Part shown: in pieces, positions 26,525-38,094 of the stretch
How the letters are laid out: each line of letters starts with the position of its first letter
Numbering within the stretch: position 1 is the first letter of the stretch
Source: Candolleomyces eurysporus
Taxonomy: Eukaryota > Basidiomycota > Agaricomycetes > Agaricales > Psathyrellaceae
NCBI GenBank assembly: GCA_027579435.1
Contig: JANBPK010001071.1
Location: 1 to 64,000 of the forward strand
DNA: 64,000 nucleotides
Reading direction: 5' to 3'
Program-made: the position numbers and the translations under genes
The notes under the pieces: model-generated
The model's input: the letters and a program-made list of their open reading frames with translations, nothing else
What the model was told of the DNA's origin: nothing
Databases searched by the model: none

Positions 26525-28732
26525 ATGTCTGCAGACCAACCATACGCCATGTACTACGACTATCCCTACCAGCAGACCGTACCTTCGTACGACACCCCTC
26601 CTCCCCCGACACAGGCGCCCCCGNCTCCGGCCTATGAGGTCGACGTCTTCGACCCAGTCTTCCCATTCTTCTCCTCCTCAAACAGGCCATTACAGTCAGC
26701 ACCCACCCCCTCATACCGGGTATGCCCAACCTTCGTATGCACCACCGCCACAGCCATATGCCCCGCCTCCGCAACCTCAGCCTCACTCACAACATCAGCA
26801 TCAGCACTCGCATGCACAACCTTCACATATTCAGCACCACCCACAGCAGCAGCAACAGCATCAGCAACCACCCCCTCAGCCGTCAGCACAGCAATGGGGA
26901 ACTCAGACTACGTCCGGCTGGGGCCACCACTATAATCATCAATCGTACCCTTCTCAAAGTGCTCCTCCTGCTCCTGTTGAAAGCCAGCCTCCTCAGTACG
27001 TCTCGGCGCCACTTTCTAGCCGACCGAGCGAAATCCAGTCGGCTAGTTCATCATTTGAGGCATCGCGAGGCGGCGGATACGCTTATCCTCATCCACAAAC
27101 CAACCATACCCAGGTGCCTAACCATCATGCTCACCCTAACCATGTGCAAGCTGCTCCACCACCTCCCCAGGTTACCTCATACAATGATACCCACACTCGT
27201 CGAATGGAAGAACGACATGTAAATATACCACCACCGCCACCACCCGCTTCTAGCTCAAGCTCGCTTTCTGCAAATCTACCCCCACCCGTTTCCAGCTCCT
27301 CGCTGTCGTCCCTCGTCTCAGCTACGCATCATCATTACCCACCTCCTGCTGCTTCTTCATCATCTTCTCTTCATCATCCTCAGCACCAACATCCTTCCCA
27401 TCATGCAGCGATGCCTCCTGCAGGGCCGCCTCCTTCGGCCACACCGTCTTCTACGACTTCACATCACCAATCACCATCTCAAAACTATCATCAGTATCAG
27501 CAACCTCAGCCGCCACCACCGGCACCCCCTCAGCAGACACCGCAACCTCAGGCTCCTGTTTCTCAACCTCACCACTCGGCATACAGACCCGCAGAGACTT
27601 CTTATAAAGCTCCAAAGCGGGAGAAGGAGTCCCCTGCGCCAACACCCTTGCCCCCGCCTCCTCAAGCTTTGCCGTCCAACCCCAGTGGTTTAGATTTCCT
27701 CAAGGTCTGTTTCCCCTTTTTTAGCTACCCAAGAAACCTAATTTATATCGCTTTGAAGCTCTTGGAGTCTTATCGAGGTGTGATGGAAGCCTGCGATGGC
27801 ATTAACAAGGCGGGTTCATCGTCTGGCGGGTACGGTGCGAGCAATGTCACTGCGGAAACGGTGGAGCGAATGCTGCAGCATGCAAACTACGGCGCAATAA
27901 TGCTGGAAGCAGCCGTCGCTGCCTCTAGCCCTCAGCCTCCTCCACCTCAGCAGCCGTATGCAGCTTCTCAGCAGCAGTCGGTGTCAGCATCTAACAGTGG
28001 ACCTCAAATGACTAGCCATTCAACGTCCTCCTCGCTTTCCGGTGCTAATAACTCTCCGAGTGCCCCGGCGATGCAGGACCACCCTTCCTCGAGTTCTGCC
28101 AACGTTCAGCCCAATCGCAGTAACACCGCCAATAACAACAGTAGCAGTGGTAATGCTTCTGGAAGTTCTGCACCGAGGAAGAAGAAAGAAGTTGTGCACC
28201 CAGGACAGGGTCAGATGCAACTACTAATCCATCAACATCATCCCGACGGAACAAAAGATGGAAATACCAGCGCCAACACAGGCTCTTTGGGCGGTGGTAG
28301 TGGTAACAATGCGAAGCGTCAGAAACACGATGGTGATGATGGGCAGGTTTGTTTGGGCTGTGGTGCGACATCCACGCCTGAATGGCGTCGTGGTCCGATG
28401 GGTGAGGCCATCAGTGTTTATACCCCTCTCCAGACATTCCGCTGATTCTCGGTGATTTAGGTCCCAGAACTCTTTGTAACGCTTGCGGTCTGGTTTATGC
28501 GAAAATGGTGCGTGTTCTATGATCGCCTCCTGTGTTTTTACTCTTGGCTGACGTTCTGGTTCAGATCAAGAAGCGCGTTCGAGATTCTGGCAATAACTCT
28601 GGCGGGAGTGCCCAACGGCGTCCAAGTAACAACGCCAACCCGTCGTCAGGTCATCCGGGCCACCGTGATGAATCCAATGACGGTGATAGTGATTTTGGAG
28701 GATCAGGAGACGGTATTGACAGGAGGGAATAA
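26525..28732 (+). CDS. GATA-type zinc-finger transcription factor with His/Gln/Pro-rich N-terminus
   Basis: Nuclear DNA-binding regulator. The start at 26525 gives MSADQPYAMYYDYPYQQTV. A long region rich in Pro, Gln, His and Ser follows (about 26590-27690). An intron at about 27704-27756 separates GLDFLK from LLESYRGVMEACDGI, a short segment that looks structured. The single zinc finger is C-x2-C-x18-C-x2-C: VCLGCGATSTPEWRRGPMG before an intron (about 28403-28460), then PRTLCNACGLVYAKM, a further intron, and IKKRVRDSG. The 18-residue loop places it with WC-2-like and other fungal x18 GATA factors; no PAS domain is seen, so it is not WC-2 itself. An N at 26625 breaks the frame and ignoring it restores it. 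The stop is 28730-28732. Confidence 0.85.
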
Positions 28733-31494
28733 TGACAAACACATTCCCAACTCTCGACCGACTCAGACACCAACGGACACGTCTCTCTGATATTCCTAAC
28801 GACAATTTCTTCGCTTTTGGGGTAATATTCGTCGCTAGTGAGTGGTATGTTGTTGTTGTTAAATTAATTCCCGGCTGCCCTCCCTTGTCCCCTTTCTCTT
28901 TTTCGTTGGCTCCTTGTTGCTTTTATCTAGACCACTTGTTGTAAGAACGAACTATCATGGCTATCACGTCCCTGTTGCTGTCTTGTTTTTTTTCNTCTCT
29001 TTGTACCCCCGTTTCTTTACGCAACCCCCGACTACGGGTGCTCTTGTTCTTTTTCGGTGTTGCTGTGCTACCTTTCTTTTCATGAAATTAAAACCATTCT
29101 TGCGTTCGTGTGTGTGTGCTTTCCTTCTTTTTCTCATTTGTGGCTTATCATCGGTTCTATGAAGGTTCCATTCAGTCATTTCGAATTCGACCAAACCAAG
29201 TCGTTGCCACGAGGGCCCGGGAATACGCCTTTTTCATTCATTTCGAATTCTTCAATGGTGCGGCTCGCAACATGCTGCGTGGCGTTCTGGAAATTCTCGG
29301 CCAAAAGGAGGTTTGTGCTCATGTTCGTTTGCGAGAAATTGTTTCCCCTCGAAGAATGTTCTTAATCTTCCATATTCCCTACTATCGAACGACCGGTGTG
29401 AGGGTTGTGAAGGTAGCAAGCAGTCAGCCCAAGGACTTCATTTTGGGCAGGGTATCTTTTCATTTCACTCGAGATGCCTCCCTGTTTTGGGGCTCCAGCG
29501 TTTAGGGCATTTTCTCTCGGGCCCCGCTGTCGAGTTCAAAGTATTTGACCGGATCTTGAGAGAAAAGGTTAACTTGGTCACATCGGTGGTACTGGCTCCA
29601 ATGGCCACGACGAGTGCCGAGAAATTCTCAGCGGGTGCGTAATGTCCAAACTGATAAAGCTGTGTGGACGATTGACGGCTTCTTCTTCTCAGAATAATGA
29701 CGTTGTTTGTCGATTTCTCCCTCCATCCGGTCGGCAAAAATATACGGGCATTGGGCCGCTGGCCACCCACAAGTCGGCGGATGCTGTAAGATTTTCCCTT
29801 TTTTCGACGCCCAGCATTCGGGGATTGTGCTTTCGGTTCAGCATCCGTCGACTTCGGGGCGAGCGTGCCTGTCGGCTCACTGGGTTTCAATTCAAACTTT
29901 TTAATAGTTCACCCTCGTGGTGGCGATATCACCCCGTCCACTAAATAACAGTGCGTGTTCTCTCCTTCTGTCACGCCCTTGTTTTGCTTATCCATCAGAA
30001 TGCCCATAGTTACCCTGGGTTTTCGTTGAATTACCACTGTAACATAACCTGTGCTCATGATCATCTAGCTCGTGGTTACTCTCAGGATCATTGAGCCAGT
30101 CACTAAGGAAGGCGATTATCAGCCGAATGGCGGTGGTTTTTGATTGACCCGGTCAAAGATGCTCCAGGATGATCATGTCCATCGCACTGACAATTCTATT
30201 GAATAGAAAACGGACGTGCCATGCAATCACAATGACCACTGCATAGTGATCATGAATTTTGCCAAATTAGACAGAAAATGTGTTCTCTAGATACCACTCT
30301 TTCACGTCCAGCGAACTCCCGAATCGGCGTTATTGATTCTTGAAGAGTTGTATCAATTTAAATATATCGTTCTGGTGGATATCACGGAGGTGATAATGGA
30401 TCCTTTTCGATTCATGAATTCCCACCCAGACTTAAGCTCCCTCACCTGGGAGACTCGTGCCGCCAGTGGCTCTTTCGCCTCATGATCATGATCATGCCGT
30501 TAATTAATTCCTGTCTACTTCCAAACTTCCACGACACGGCGTCCACGTAGTTCTCCATGGTGTATTTTAGCGTCACTCCGCTGGGAATTGCTTCAATGTC
30601 AAGTTCATACTACCGCTTAAACACCTTCCTTCTAGGGCATCAGAAAATTCTCTTGACTTTAGGTGAATGGCGCATGGTCGGCGCAAGACGATTGTCATTC
30701 TCCGTCCGGGCTTCGTTATTCTTTAATGAAACCTGAAGGCGCTTTCGGAAAACGATAGAATGCCGCACTTTAATCTATCAAAAGTTGTCCGCTCAGGGCT
30801 CCCACTGTACCCGTTTTTATGGTCAATTTGTGGCTGACACGTTTGGATGTGGCTGTCAATGTCAGTGTCAGCGGTACCTCTGCACCGTCAGGGTCCACTG
30901 TCTACGTCTACTGTCAGCACAGACAGCCACGTTAGCGTGATGGATTCAGAGCTTGCAACAAGCTGATGGTGATCAAGTTTTTTGGCACATGCCTCGTGGA
31001 GTCTGAGAGACGATTCGGGTATTAAGCGCCCGGAGTTTGGGCCCCTCAAGTGACAGGAAAGGTGGAGGGCCGGAAGAGTATTGCGGCTCGATGATGGTAA
31101 TCATAAGAGAGCCTTTTTTCTATGTTCAAAGTTTGGAGGTGAGGTTGCCCGTGCGTCTTGAACTCATGTGTTTGCTGATGATTTGATTTCATTATTAGCC
31201 ACCCGCCAGGCGCTAGCGCTGTAGCCGGCGCCGAGTCTCGGTGCGCCTTGACCAAATCTGTCAAACCTGCTCTCGGCTGCCGCTCATGACACCACGAGGC
31301 AAGTTCCAAGTACGGATGAGTGTAATGCTTCAAAACCTCTTTTGAGAGTGTCAGCTTGAGTTGAAACTAGTGACTCGTCCACGCTCTGGTAAGCTTCTAG
31401 CACCCGAGACTGATTGGTTTTGGTAGAAAATCGGATCCAGGAGAGATATGTATGTCGCGACTCACATGCTCTAATTGGTACGTATAATCATAGT
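28733..31494. other. Gene-poor stretch between the GATA gene and the F-box cluster
   Basis: No gene is supported over about 2.8 kb. The first few hundred bases are T-rich, fitting a 3' untranslated region. Open frames on both strands at 29110-29945 overlap each other and show no family motif. From 29950 to 31400 stops are frequent in all frames, and several ATGATCATGATCATG-like short repeats occur near 30480. Confidence 0.6.
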
Positions 31495-33141
31495 TCCAAG
31501 TGGGACCTAAAGAAATGTACATAGAGCACTGGACATGGGGTGAATTTCGAGCAATTCGGTGTCGTTCTCGCCTGTGGCTTCATCTTCGTCCGTCAGAATG
31601 ATGAATTTGGCATTAACACATTCTTTCGTCTGGAGGCCAGAGAAAATCATCGACACGGAACTCCAAGTGAGGCCCATAGAGGTGCACAAGGCGGCCTGAC
31701 ATGGGGCGAAATCCGAACGAACCGTTGGGAATCAGATCCCCTGCGGCTTCATCTTCGTCTGTAAGAATGATGGATTTGGGGTGAAGTTGGGTCGGCTGTT
31801 GCCAAGGTGTAATAGTATTACTCGTTGGCAGAGGTATAGATGTCACAGTAAATTTCTTGCCATTGGCAACTGAGCAAAATAAAAGATAGTTGTCGCAGTC
31901 GAACAGTGGTGACACCCCATCGCCATGTCGCAGTTCGACACTATGAACTCTGCGAGTTGGAGACGCCTGGAGGCAGTGGCAAGGGACAGCTTGCGCCGCG
32001 CTGAACTGTAAAGAGATAGAGGGATGGGGTATCCATTAGTACGCAGAGGTGTTCATTGCGAGCAACCCCTTGCTGCCAAGTCGATGTAGCGCAAACTGGC
32101 TTTCGGAGTATGGGGAGGGGAAAGGAATTTGGCAAATTTATGACAAGAGGCATGTTGCCCGTCTCCTGGACCTGGGCCATCATTTTCCGTCACGATGGGC
32201 TGCAATACGGGAACGTCCCAAATCAAAAATCTCCCCTCTTCGCATAGGATGATTGATCGGTCGAAAACATGTATCTATTCAGCGGTTGTCTCGCCATTAG
32301 TAACTTCGTAGTAAACATGGGATTAATGTCTTACCCCGGAATATCTTATAGGACGCGAGATGGTTACCGGCCACTTGCAACCAGTCCCGTTTGCCCAATT
32401 CCACAGGATGAAAAATGCCTCATCACCGTCACTCGTGTCAGTAACGAAAAGATGGTCCTGAGTTAGACGAATATAAGGCACCGATTCTCCAATCTTGAAT
32501 TTGAGGTGGCCTTCGAGACAAAACGTAGGTTTGGGAGAGCAAGGGTCTATCCGATATTCTCCAGCGTGACTGCGAATGAATTGTTAAGCTTATTCGCTGG
32601 GTGGTGAAGAAGGCAGCCATCTTACCCGACAATATGTATTGCAACCACCAAACTCTTACCGTCGGAGCTTGGGACGACGTCGTTGATAGTCGCAAGTTCA
32701 AAATCGGCTTCGCCTAGCGAGTCTTGCTGTCGTCTTCCTGCGATGGGACTGGGCTTTATAACCACGTTCGGGATATCCCAAAGAGAGAGTTTATATAAGG
32801 AGGCTTCCGCGGTCAGGAAAAAATGGCCACCTGGGACGAGGTAAATCGACCACACATGGAGACCATACGCCCAATCCTGCTTCGAAAGGTCATCTCTTCG
32901 CTTTCGAGGGACCGCGCCACGGAGTATACGAGTTTGATTGGCCAAACTGTCCAAGTTTGCGCCATCATACCCGTTGATTAAATTTGCAAAAAGATGAGGT
33001 GAAAGCGAAGCAAATTCAAGCTCCAATAATGACATTGTTTCCTTTGGGTGCGTTGGTTTGCGTTGGTTTGAAGATCCCGTAGCGATCGCAAGTCTGGTCG
33101 AGCGCCGTTGTCCAAACGGCCCTAGCTTTGCTAGCGGCTTT
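31495..33141 (-). pseudogene. F-box family pseudogene C' (type 2), F-box exon missing
   Basis: The minus strand encodes recognisable type-2 blocks: KARAVWTTALDQTCDRYGIFK, SLLELEFASLSPHLFANLI, SIYLVPGGHFFLTAEA, RIDPCSPKPTFCLEGHLKF, WNWANGTGCKWPV, PVCATSTWQQGVA, SPLFDCDNYLLFCS and FRPMSGRLVHLYGP. It is broken in several ways. A 10-bp tandem duplication (33051-33060 and 33061-33070) shifts the frame after GIFKPT. Further shifts lie near 32175 and 31940. No F-box exon is found upstream. The final 120 bp are tandemly duplicated (31495-31614 and 31662-31781). The gene cannot give a full-length product. Confidence 0.85.
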
Positions 33142-33290
33142 CTTGAGTTGAAGGTTGGATTGAAGTCAGACTACTTTGAAGTTGAATTGAAGTCGGTGCC
33201 TTGTTTGTGCAGATATTCATGATTTACACTGTTATCCTGTCATCCTAACATCCCAGTTTTCGAGACTGTCCGGCGTCTTCGCTGATTTTT
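33139..33290 (-). repeat. Inverted-repeat arm upstream of F-box gene C
   Basis: Reverse-complement partner of 12170-12320, at the equivalent place upstream of gene C. It abuts the truncated end of pseudogene C', so the C' break lies at or near this duplicated segment. Confidence 0.85.
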
Positions 33291-33367
33291 GGCGACTTGA
33301 AGTACGAGAAAACCCGAAGCGTAAATTTGGCAGATACGGTAGGTCAGTGAAACAGCCGACTCCACTA

Positions 33368-33385
33368 TGTACATGTATTTGTACA
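33368..33385 (+). promoter_or_regulatory. TGTACATGTATTTGTACA element upstream of F-box gene C
   Basis: The 18-bp element is identical to those before genes B and D and ends 78 bp before the chosen start. The flanking CCGACT and ACTAT words are also shared with B. Confidence 0.5.
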
Positions 33386-33462
33386 CTAGTACACACAAGT
33401 CGGGCTCACACGAAACCTTGTTTCCAACTCACTTGGACAGCAACGTCTTTTTGCTAATTCCA

Positions 33463-35291
33463 ATGCCACAACACTCCTCCGAATCCCCGGGCTCCGCTAC
33501 AACGGCGGCGGAAAGATCTCATTTTCCATTCGAGTTGCCGCCGGATGTCGTCATACATATCCTCACTTTCCTGGCTCCAGTCGACATTCTTTCAATGCGG
33601 AAGGTACTGGACGAAGGTTGACTATTGAATTGCGGATATTCGCTGACTGGTATTGATGACAACTAGACGTGCCGTAGCATTTACAGCACTAGCAAGGCCA
33701 AAGCCGTTTGGTTGACGGCCCTAGACCAAACTTGTGACCGCTACGGAATCTTCAAGCCAACCTACCCCAAAGACATAATGACCGTATCAGAACTAGAATA
33801 CGCGTCGTTGTCGCCTCATCTTTTTGTCAATCTCGTGAAAAAGTATGATGGTTTAAGGGATCCTGTGGCCTATCAAACTCGTATACTTCATGGCCGGATT
33901 CGATGGATACCACCCTCGAGGACTGCGCGAGCTCGAGCGGTGACAATGGATGTGTATTCGGTGTATCTTGTTCCTGGTGGTCGCTACCTCCTCACATCCG
34001 GGAGTGACGAAGACGAGGACAGACTCTGTCTCTGGGATATTGGGTATAGCGCCCATTCTTCTATGAAGCTTATCCCAATTGCAAGGTTGGAAGAGGGGCA
34101 GCAGCCGATTGCGGGGGAAGACTTTGCGGCGATATTTATCAAAACCGTTGCTCCAAGTTCGGATGGCAAGGATTTGGTAGTGGTTGTAGCGAAAGCCAGC
34201 GGCACGCGGTAAGATGGTTGTTTCCACCGCACCATACTCATATTAACAGACACCCCACAATCTACAGTTTTGGAGAAGTCAGAGTGGTCATCAGGGTGTA
34301 TCGTATAGACCCTTGTTCCTCAAACCCCAGATTTGATCTGGAAGGCCAGCTCAAGATTAATGGATCGGATCCTACTGTTTGCCTAACTCAGGACCATCTT
34401 TTCTTTTGTGATGTGGACGCCGGCCAGAAATTTTTCTCCGTATGGAATTGGGTTCAAGGAACTGGGTGCAAGTGGCCCGTGAATGTCCCGTATCTCAGAC
34501 GTGAATCGGTAAGATACTGTGCACATTGCGAATTTACAATTCATGGTGACCCAACGGTTGAACAGACCCACGCTTTCGAACGATCAATCGTTGTATGGAA
34601 TGAGGGGCGACTCTTGATTTGGGACATTCCGGTCTTAGAGCCCATTGCCAAGCTCCCAGTTTACGGCTTGAGCCAAATGCCGCTCATAGTGAACGCGCCG
34701 AAATCCTTCCCACCTGAGCCCACCCTCCGAAAATACTCAGCTATCACAACGTGCGCTACCTCGATTTGGCAACGACGCACCGGGGTCTCTTCCGATGATC
34801 ATCTCTGCGTCATACTTGGCGCCCCGGGCATCTGTACGTATGCTATCGAGCGCACTGCAGAGCCCAACGGATGCTTTCAACTGCGTTCTGGCATCACCAA
34901 CTCGCACCATCGTAATCGATTTTGTGCTCAAGAAGAGACTGGGGTCTCACCACTGTTCAACTGCGACAATCATCTTGTGTTCTGTTCGGCTTCCATTGAA
35001 AAACAACTCATCGCAGTTGTTATCCCCCTTCCGACTCTGGTCAACACCGATCCAGAGCACCAGACGGAACTTCATGCTATGTCGATCAGCCTTACAGCCG
35101 AGAATGAAGACAGGGAAGAGGTGGAAGACGAACAGATAGGGTTTTGTCCCATGTCAGGCCGTTTGGTCCACGTCCTTGGGCCACCCAGCTTTGAGCTCCG
35201 TGTTGAGGATTTTCTTTTGCCTCCGGACCCACAATCATCATCTCATAATGTACCAACACCAAGTGCCTGTTCAACAGTTGACTTGGACTGA
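33463..35291 (+). CDS. F-box/propeller protein C (type 2), C-terminally extended
   Basis: Type-2 F-box family member. Exon 1 starts MPQHSSESPG and has the F-box core LPPDVVIHILTFLAPVDIL, ending at an AAG|GTACTGG donor. Later exons encode TCRSIYSTSKAKAVW, GIFKPTYPKDIMTVSELEYA, SVYLVPGGRYLLTSGSDED, LCLWDIGYS, RVYRIDPCSSNPRFDLEG, GTGCKWPVNVPYLRRES, LLIWDIPVLEPIAKLPVYG, TCATSIWQRRTGV, SPLFNCDNHLVFCS and IGFCPMSGRLVHVLG. An intron of 57 nt at about 34509-34565 is inferred from B and D; here it is also open in frame, so retention would add 19 residues. Where D stops with TGA after the final Pro, C reads CAA and continues for about 15 residues to a TGA at 35289-35291. The F-box and propeller otherwise look intact. 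Confidence 0.82.
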
Positions 35292-35390
35292 TTTGGCGTT
35301 GCCCGAAGATTTAGAGAGAGAAATGGTCATATTCGATGCAGCAAAATCTGGCTGTATAAGTTAGCTTAAGATGGCATACGCAATTATCCC

Positions 35391-35525
35391 TCTGTGACAG
35401 ACTTGTGGTTCTCAACCATCTCATTCGATATCCCAACCTTCAGATTGGCAAAGTTCAAAAACGTTAATTCGAGAAGCAGGCTACGATGGACAACTTTTCT
35501 CATCTCTCTCCCGAGGTTGTCAGGG
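35391..35525 (+). pseudogene. Lone type-1 F-box exon remnant
   Basis: An upstream flank containing GTGACAGACTTGTGG is followed by ATG at 35486 and the peptide MDNFSHLSPEVV, matching the first exon of A and E. Similarity ends after the GAGGTTGT segment and no later exons follow. It is a truncated type-1 gene sitting directly after type-2 gene C, mirroring the D-E and B-A pairs. Confidence 0.75.
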
Positions 35526-36024
35526 ATTTCTCTGTTTTGTTTCTTGTTGTGTCGCGATCGGTTTTGTCTGTTTTACATATGACAGAGCAGGGATTTAGTG
35601 TTGGCGTCGTCAATTCGTTTAACCGTCAACGCGTGCAGGTTCAGGCATGTTTCTGTCAGCCGTCCGAGTTTCGTGAGCTGAAGTAGATCTTGATGCGCAC
35701 GCCTGTTCTTTCATCCTGACGTCCGACCGGTATGAGTCCGTCTCGCGCGNTTTTTATCTATTTTTGCGTCTTCGAGTACAAGAAAACCTGAAGCGTAAAC
35801 TTGGCGGACAAGGTAAGCATGTGGGTGAGTGCCAAGTGAGGGAGATTTGAGCTAAATAACATCGGCCGGCTACACATTGACAAGGTGCATGCTACGCTAT
35901 GTACATGTATTTGTACACCAAGTCCTAAATGTGATTCTGTGACGTCGAAATACGAAGCTTTCGCCAGGACAAGCACCACTAGCTGCCGGATCTGTGGATT
36001 CGCGACCTCTTTTCGCTGATTCTA
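35526..36024. other. Intergenic upstream of F-box gene D
   Basis: No gene is supported. It contains the 18-bp element at 35900-35917 and a single N at about 35750. The remainder is presumed promoter and leader. Confidence 0.55.
35900..35917 (+). promoter_or_regulatory. TGTACATGTATTTGTACA element upstream of F-box gene D
   Basis: Third copy of the 18-bp near-palindrome, ending 107 bp before the start of D. Here the frame following it does not lead into the F-box exon, which argues that the element is not coding. Confidence 0.5.
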
Positions 36025-37809
36025 ATGCAACACTCCTCCAGATCTCCAGCTTCGACTGCGTCAGCATGCACTGATCTACGATATCGATTTGCTGAGTTAC
36101 CGCCGGAGGTCGTCATGCACGTCCTCTCTTCCATGGACCCAGTCGACATTCTTTCAATGCGCAAGGTACTGGACGAAGATTGACCACAGGACTATCGATA
36201 TTAGCTAACTGAGGCTCATACAACTAGATGTGCCGTAGCACTTACAGGGCTAGCAAATTTAGGGCCGTTTGGTTGACGGTCCTAGATCAAACTTGTGACC
36301 GCTACGGAATCTTCAAGCCAACCTACCCCAAAGACATCATGACCGTATCGGAACTAGAATACGCGTCGTTGTCGCCTCATCTTTTTGTCAATCTCGTCAA
36401 AAAGTATGATGGTACAAGGGATCCTGTGGCCTATCAAACTCGTATACTTCGTGGCCGGATCCAACACTTCCAGATCCCAGCCTGGATTACACGCGGGCCG
36501 GGTCCAAGTCGACGGCGACCAATCGACGTGACTTCGGTGCATCTCGTTCCTGGTGGTCGATACCTCCTCACATCCGGGGCCGACAAGGACGATGATAGGC
36601 TCTGTCTCTGGGATATTGGATATAGCGCGCACGCTCCTATGAAGCTTCTCCCCATTGCAAGTTTGGAGCAGCGAATTACAGGGGAAGCTCCAGGTCTTGG
36701 GGAGACTTTAATAAAGGCCGTTGCTCCAAGTTCAGATGGCAAGAATTTGGTAGTGGTGGTTGTAGTACAATACTGGGTGGGGTAAGATGGTTGTCTCCAC
36801 CGCACCGTACTCATATTAACAGACACCCCATAATTTACAGTTTTGATGATTCTAGAGCAGTCATCAGGGTGTATCGTATAGACCCTTGTGCCTCAAACCC
36901 CCGATTTGATCTAGAAGGCCAGCTCGAGATTGACGGACAGGACCATACTGTCCGCCTAACTCAGGACCGTCTTTTCTTTTGTGCTGTGGACGGCGGGCAG
37001 AAATTTTTTGCCGTGTGGAATTGGGCTCAAGGGACTGGGTGCAAATGGCCCGTGGATGTCCCATATCTCAGACGTGAATCGGTAAGATACTGTGCACATT
37101 GCAAAGTTACAATTCATAGAGACCCACTTAACGGTTGGATAGACACATGCTTCCGAACGATCAATCATCGTATGCGACTCGGACGAGGGACGACTCTTGA
37201 TTTGGGACATTCCGTTCTTGGAGCCCATTGTCAAGCTCCGATTTTATGACTTACGCCAAATGCCGCTCGTCGTGAATCCGCCAAAATCCTTCACACAGCC
37301 CCTCCTCCAAAAACACTGGGCGATCGCGACGTGCGCTACCTCGATTTGGCAACGACGAACCGGGGTCCATTCCGATGAGTATCTCTGTACCATACTTGAN
37401 CCCCCCGGCAATTTGTCTGTATGCTATCCAGCGCACCGCAGAGCCCAACGGACGCTTGCAACTGCGTTCCGGCATCACCAACTCGTACTATGATGATCGA
37501 TTTGGTGTTCAAGAAAGAATTGCGGTCTCGCCACTGTTCAACTATGGCAATCATCTTTTGTTCTGTTCGGTTTCCATTGAAAAACGACTCATTGCCGTTG
37601 CTATCACTCTCCCAACTGTCACTACCGATCCGGAACACCATACAGAACTCCGTGCTATGTCGATGAGTCTTACAGATGAGAATGAAGACAGGACAGCGGT
37701 GAAAGATTATCAGATGGGTTTTTGTCCCATGTCAGGCCGTCTAGTTCATATTATTGGACCCAACTCCGAGCTCCGTGTTGAGGATTTTCTCTTGCCTCCG
37801 AACCCATGA
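36025..37809 (+). CDS. F-box/propeller protein D (type 2)
   Basis: Type-2 F-box family member. Exon 1 starts MQHSSRSPAST and has the F-box core LPPEVVMHVLSSMDPVDIL. Exon 2 resumes at about 36229 with MCRSTYRASKFRAVW and continues through GIFKPTYPKDIMTVSELEYA, SVHLVPGGRYLLTSGADKD and LCLWDIGYS. Exon 3 (about 36841-37080) encodes RVYRIDPCASNPRFDLEG and GTGCKWPVDVPYLRRES. The last exon carries LLIWDIPFLEPIVKLRFY, TCATSIWQRRTGV, SPLFNYGNHLLFCS and MGFCPMSGRLVHIIGP, stopping at 37807-37809. An N at 37400 shifts the frame in the submitted sequence; ignoring it gives TILDPPAICLYAIQRTAEP, matching the paralogues, so I treat the gene as intact. Confidence 0.82.
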
Positions 37810-37993
37810 TCATCATCTATAGTAGTATACCAATACCAAATGCCTGTTCAACAGATGGCTCGGACTGATTGGTGTTTAAATGTTTACCGAAGACCTATAT
37901 AGAATAACGGCTATGGTCTATGTAGCAAACTAAATTAGTTTCAGATAGTGTATGCATATACACCTGTCTGCGTGACAGACTTGTGGTATCTAT

Positions 37994-38009
37994 GTCACGC
38001 GTCCGTGAC
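37994..38009 (+). promoter_or_regulatory. GTCAC-N6-GTGAC inverted repeat upstream of F-box gene E
   Basis: The palindrome differs by one base from the copy before gene A when read in gene orientation. It lies in a longer block conserved with A, including GTGACAGACTTGTGGTATC, and ends 86 bp before the start of E. Confidence 0.45.
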
Positions 38010-38094
38010 AGGTCGCATTGCTCTCCACCATTTCATTTGGCAATCTCCAACTTTCGTATTGGCAAAGCTCGGATATCAGAGAAAGCACTCTGCG

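Noticed and set aside
29110..29945. Overlapping open frames of 60-141 codons on both strands
   Set aside because: They overlap one another, lack motifs, and follow the GATA gene 3' region; no single frame is favoured.
33367..33462. N-terminal extension MYMYLYT... of F-box genes B and C
   Set aside because: The matching upstream sequence in gene D does not stay open into the F-box exon, so the shared DNA is more likely a regulatory element.
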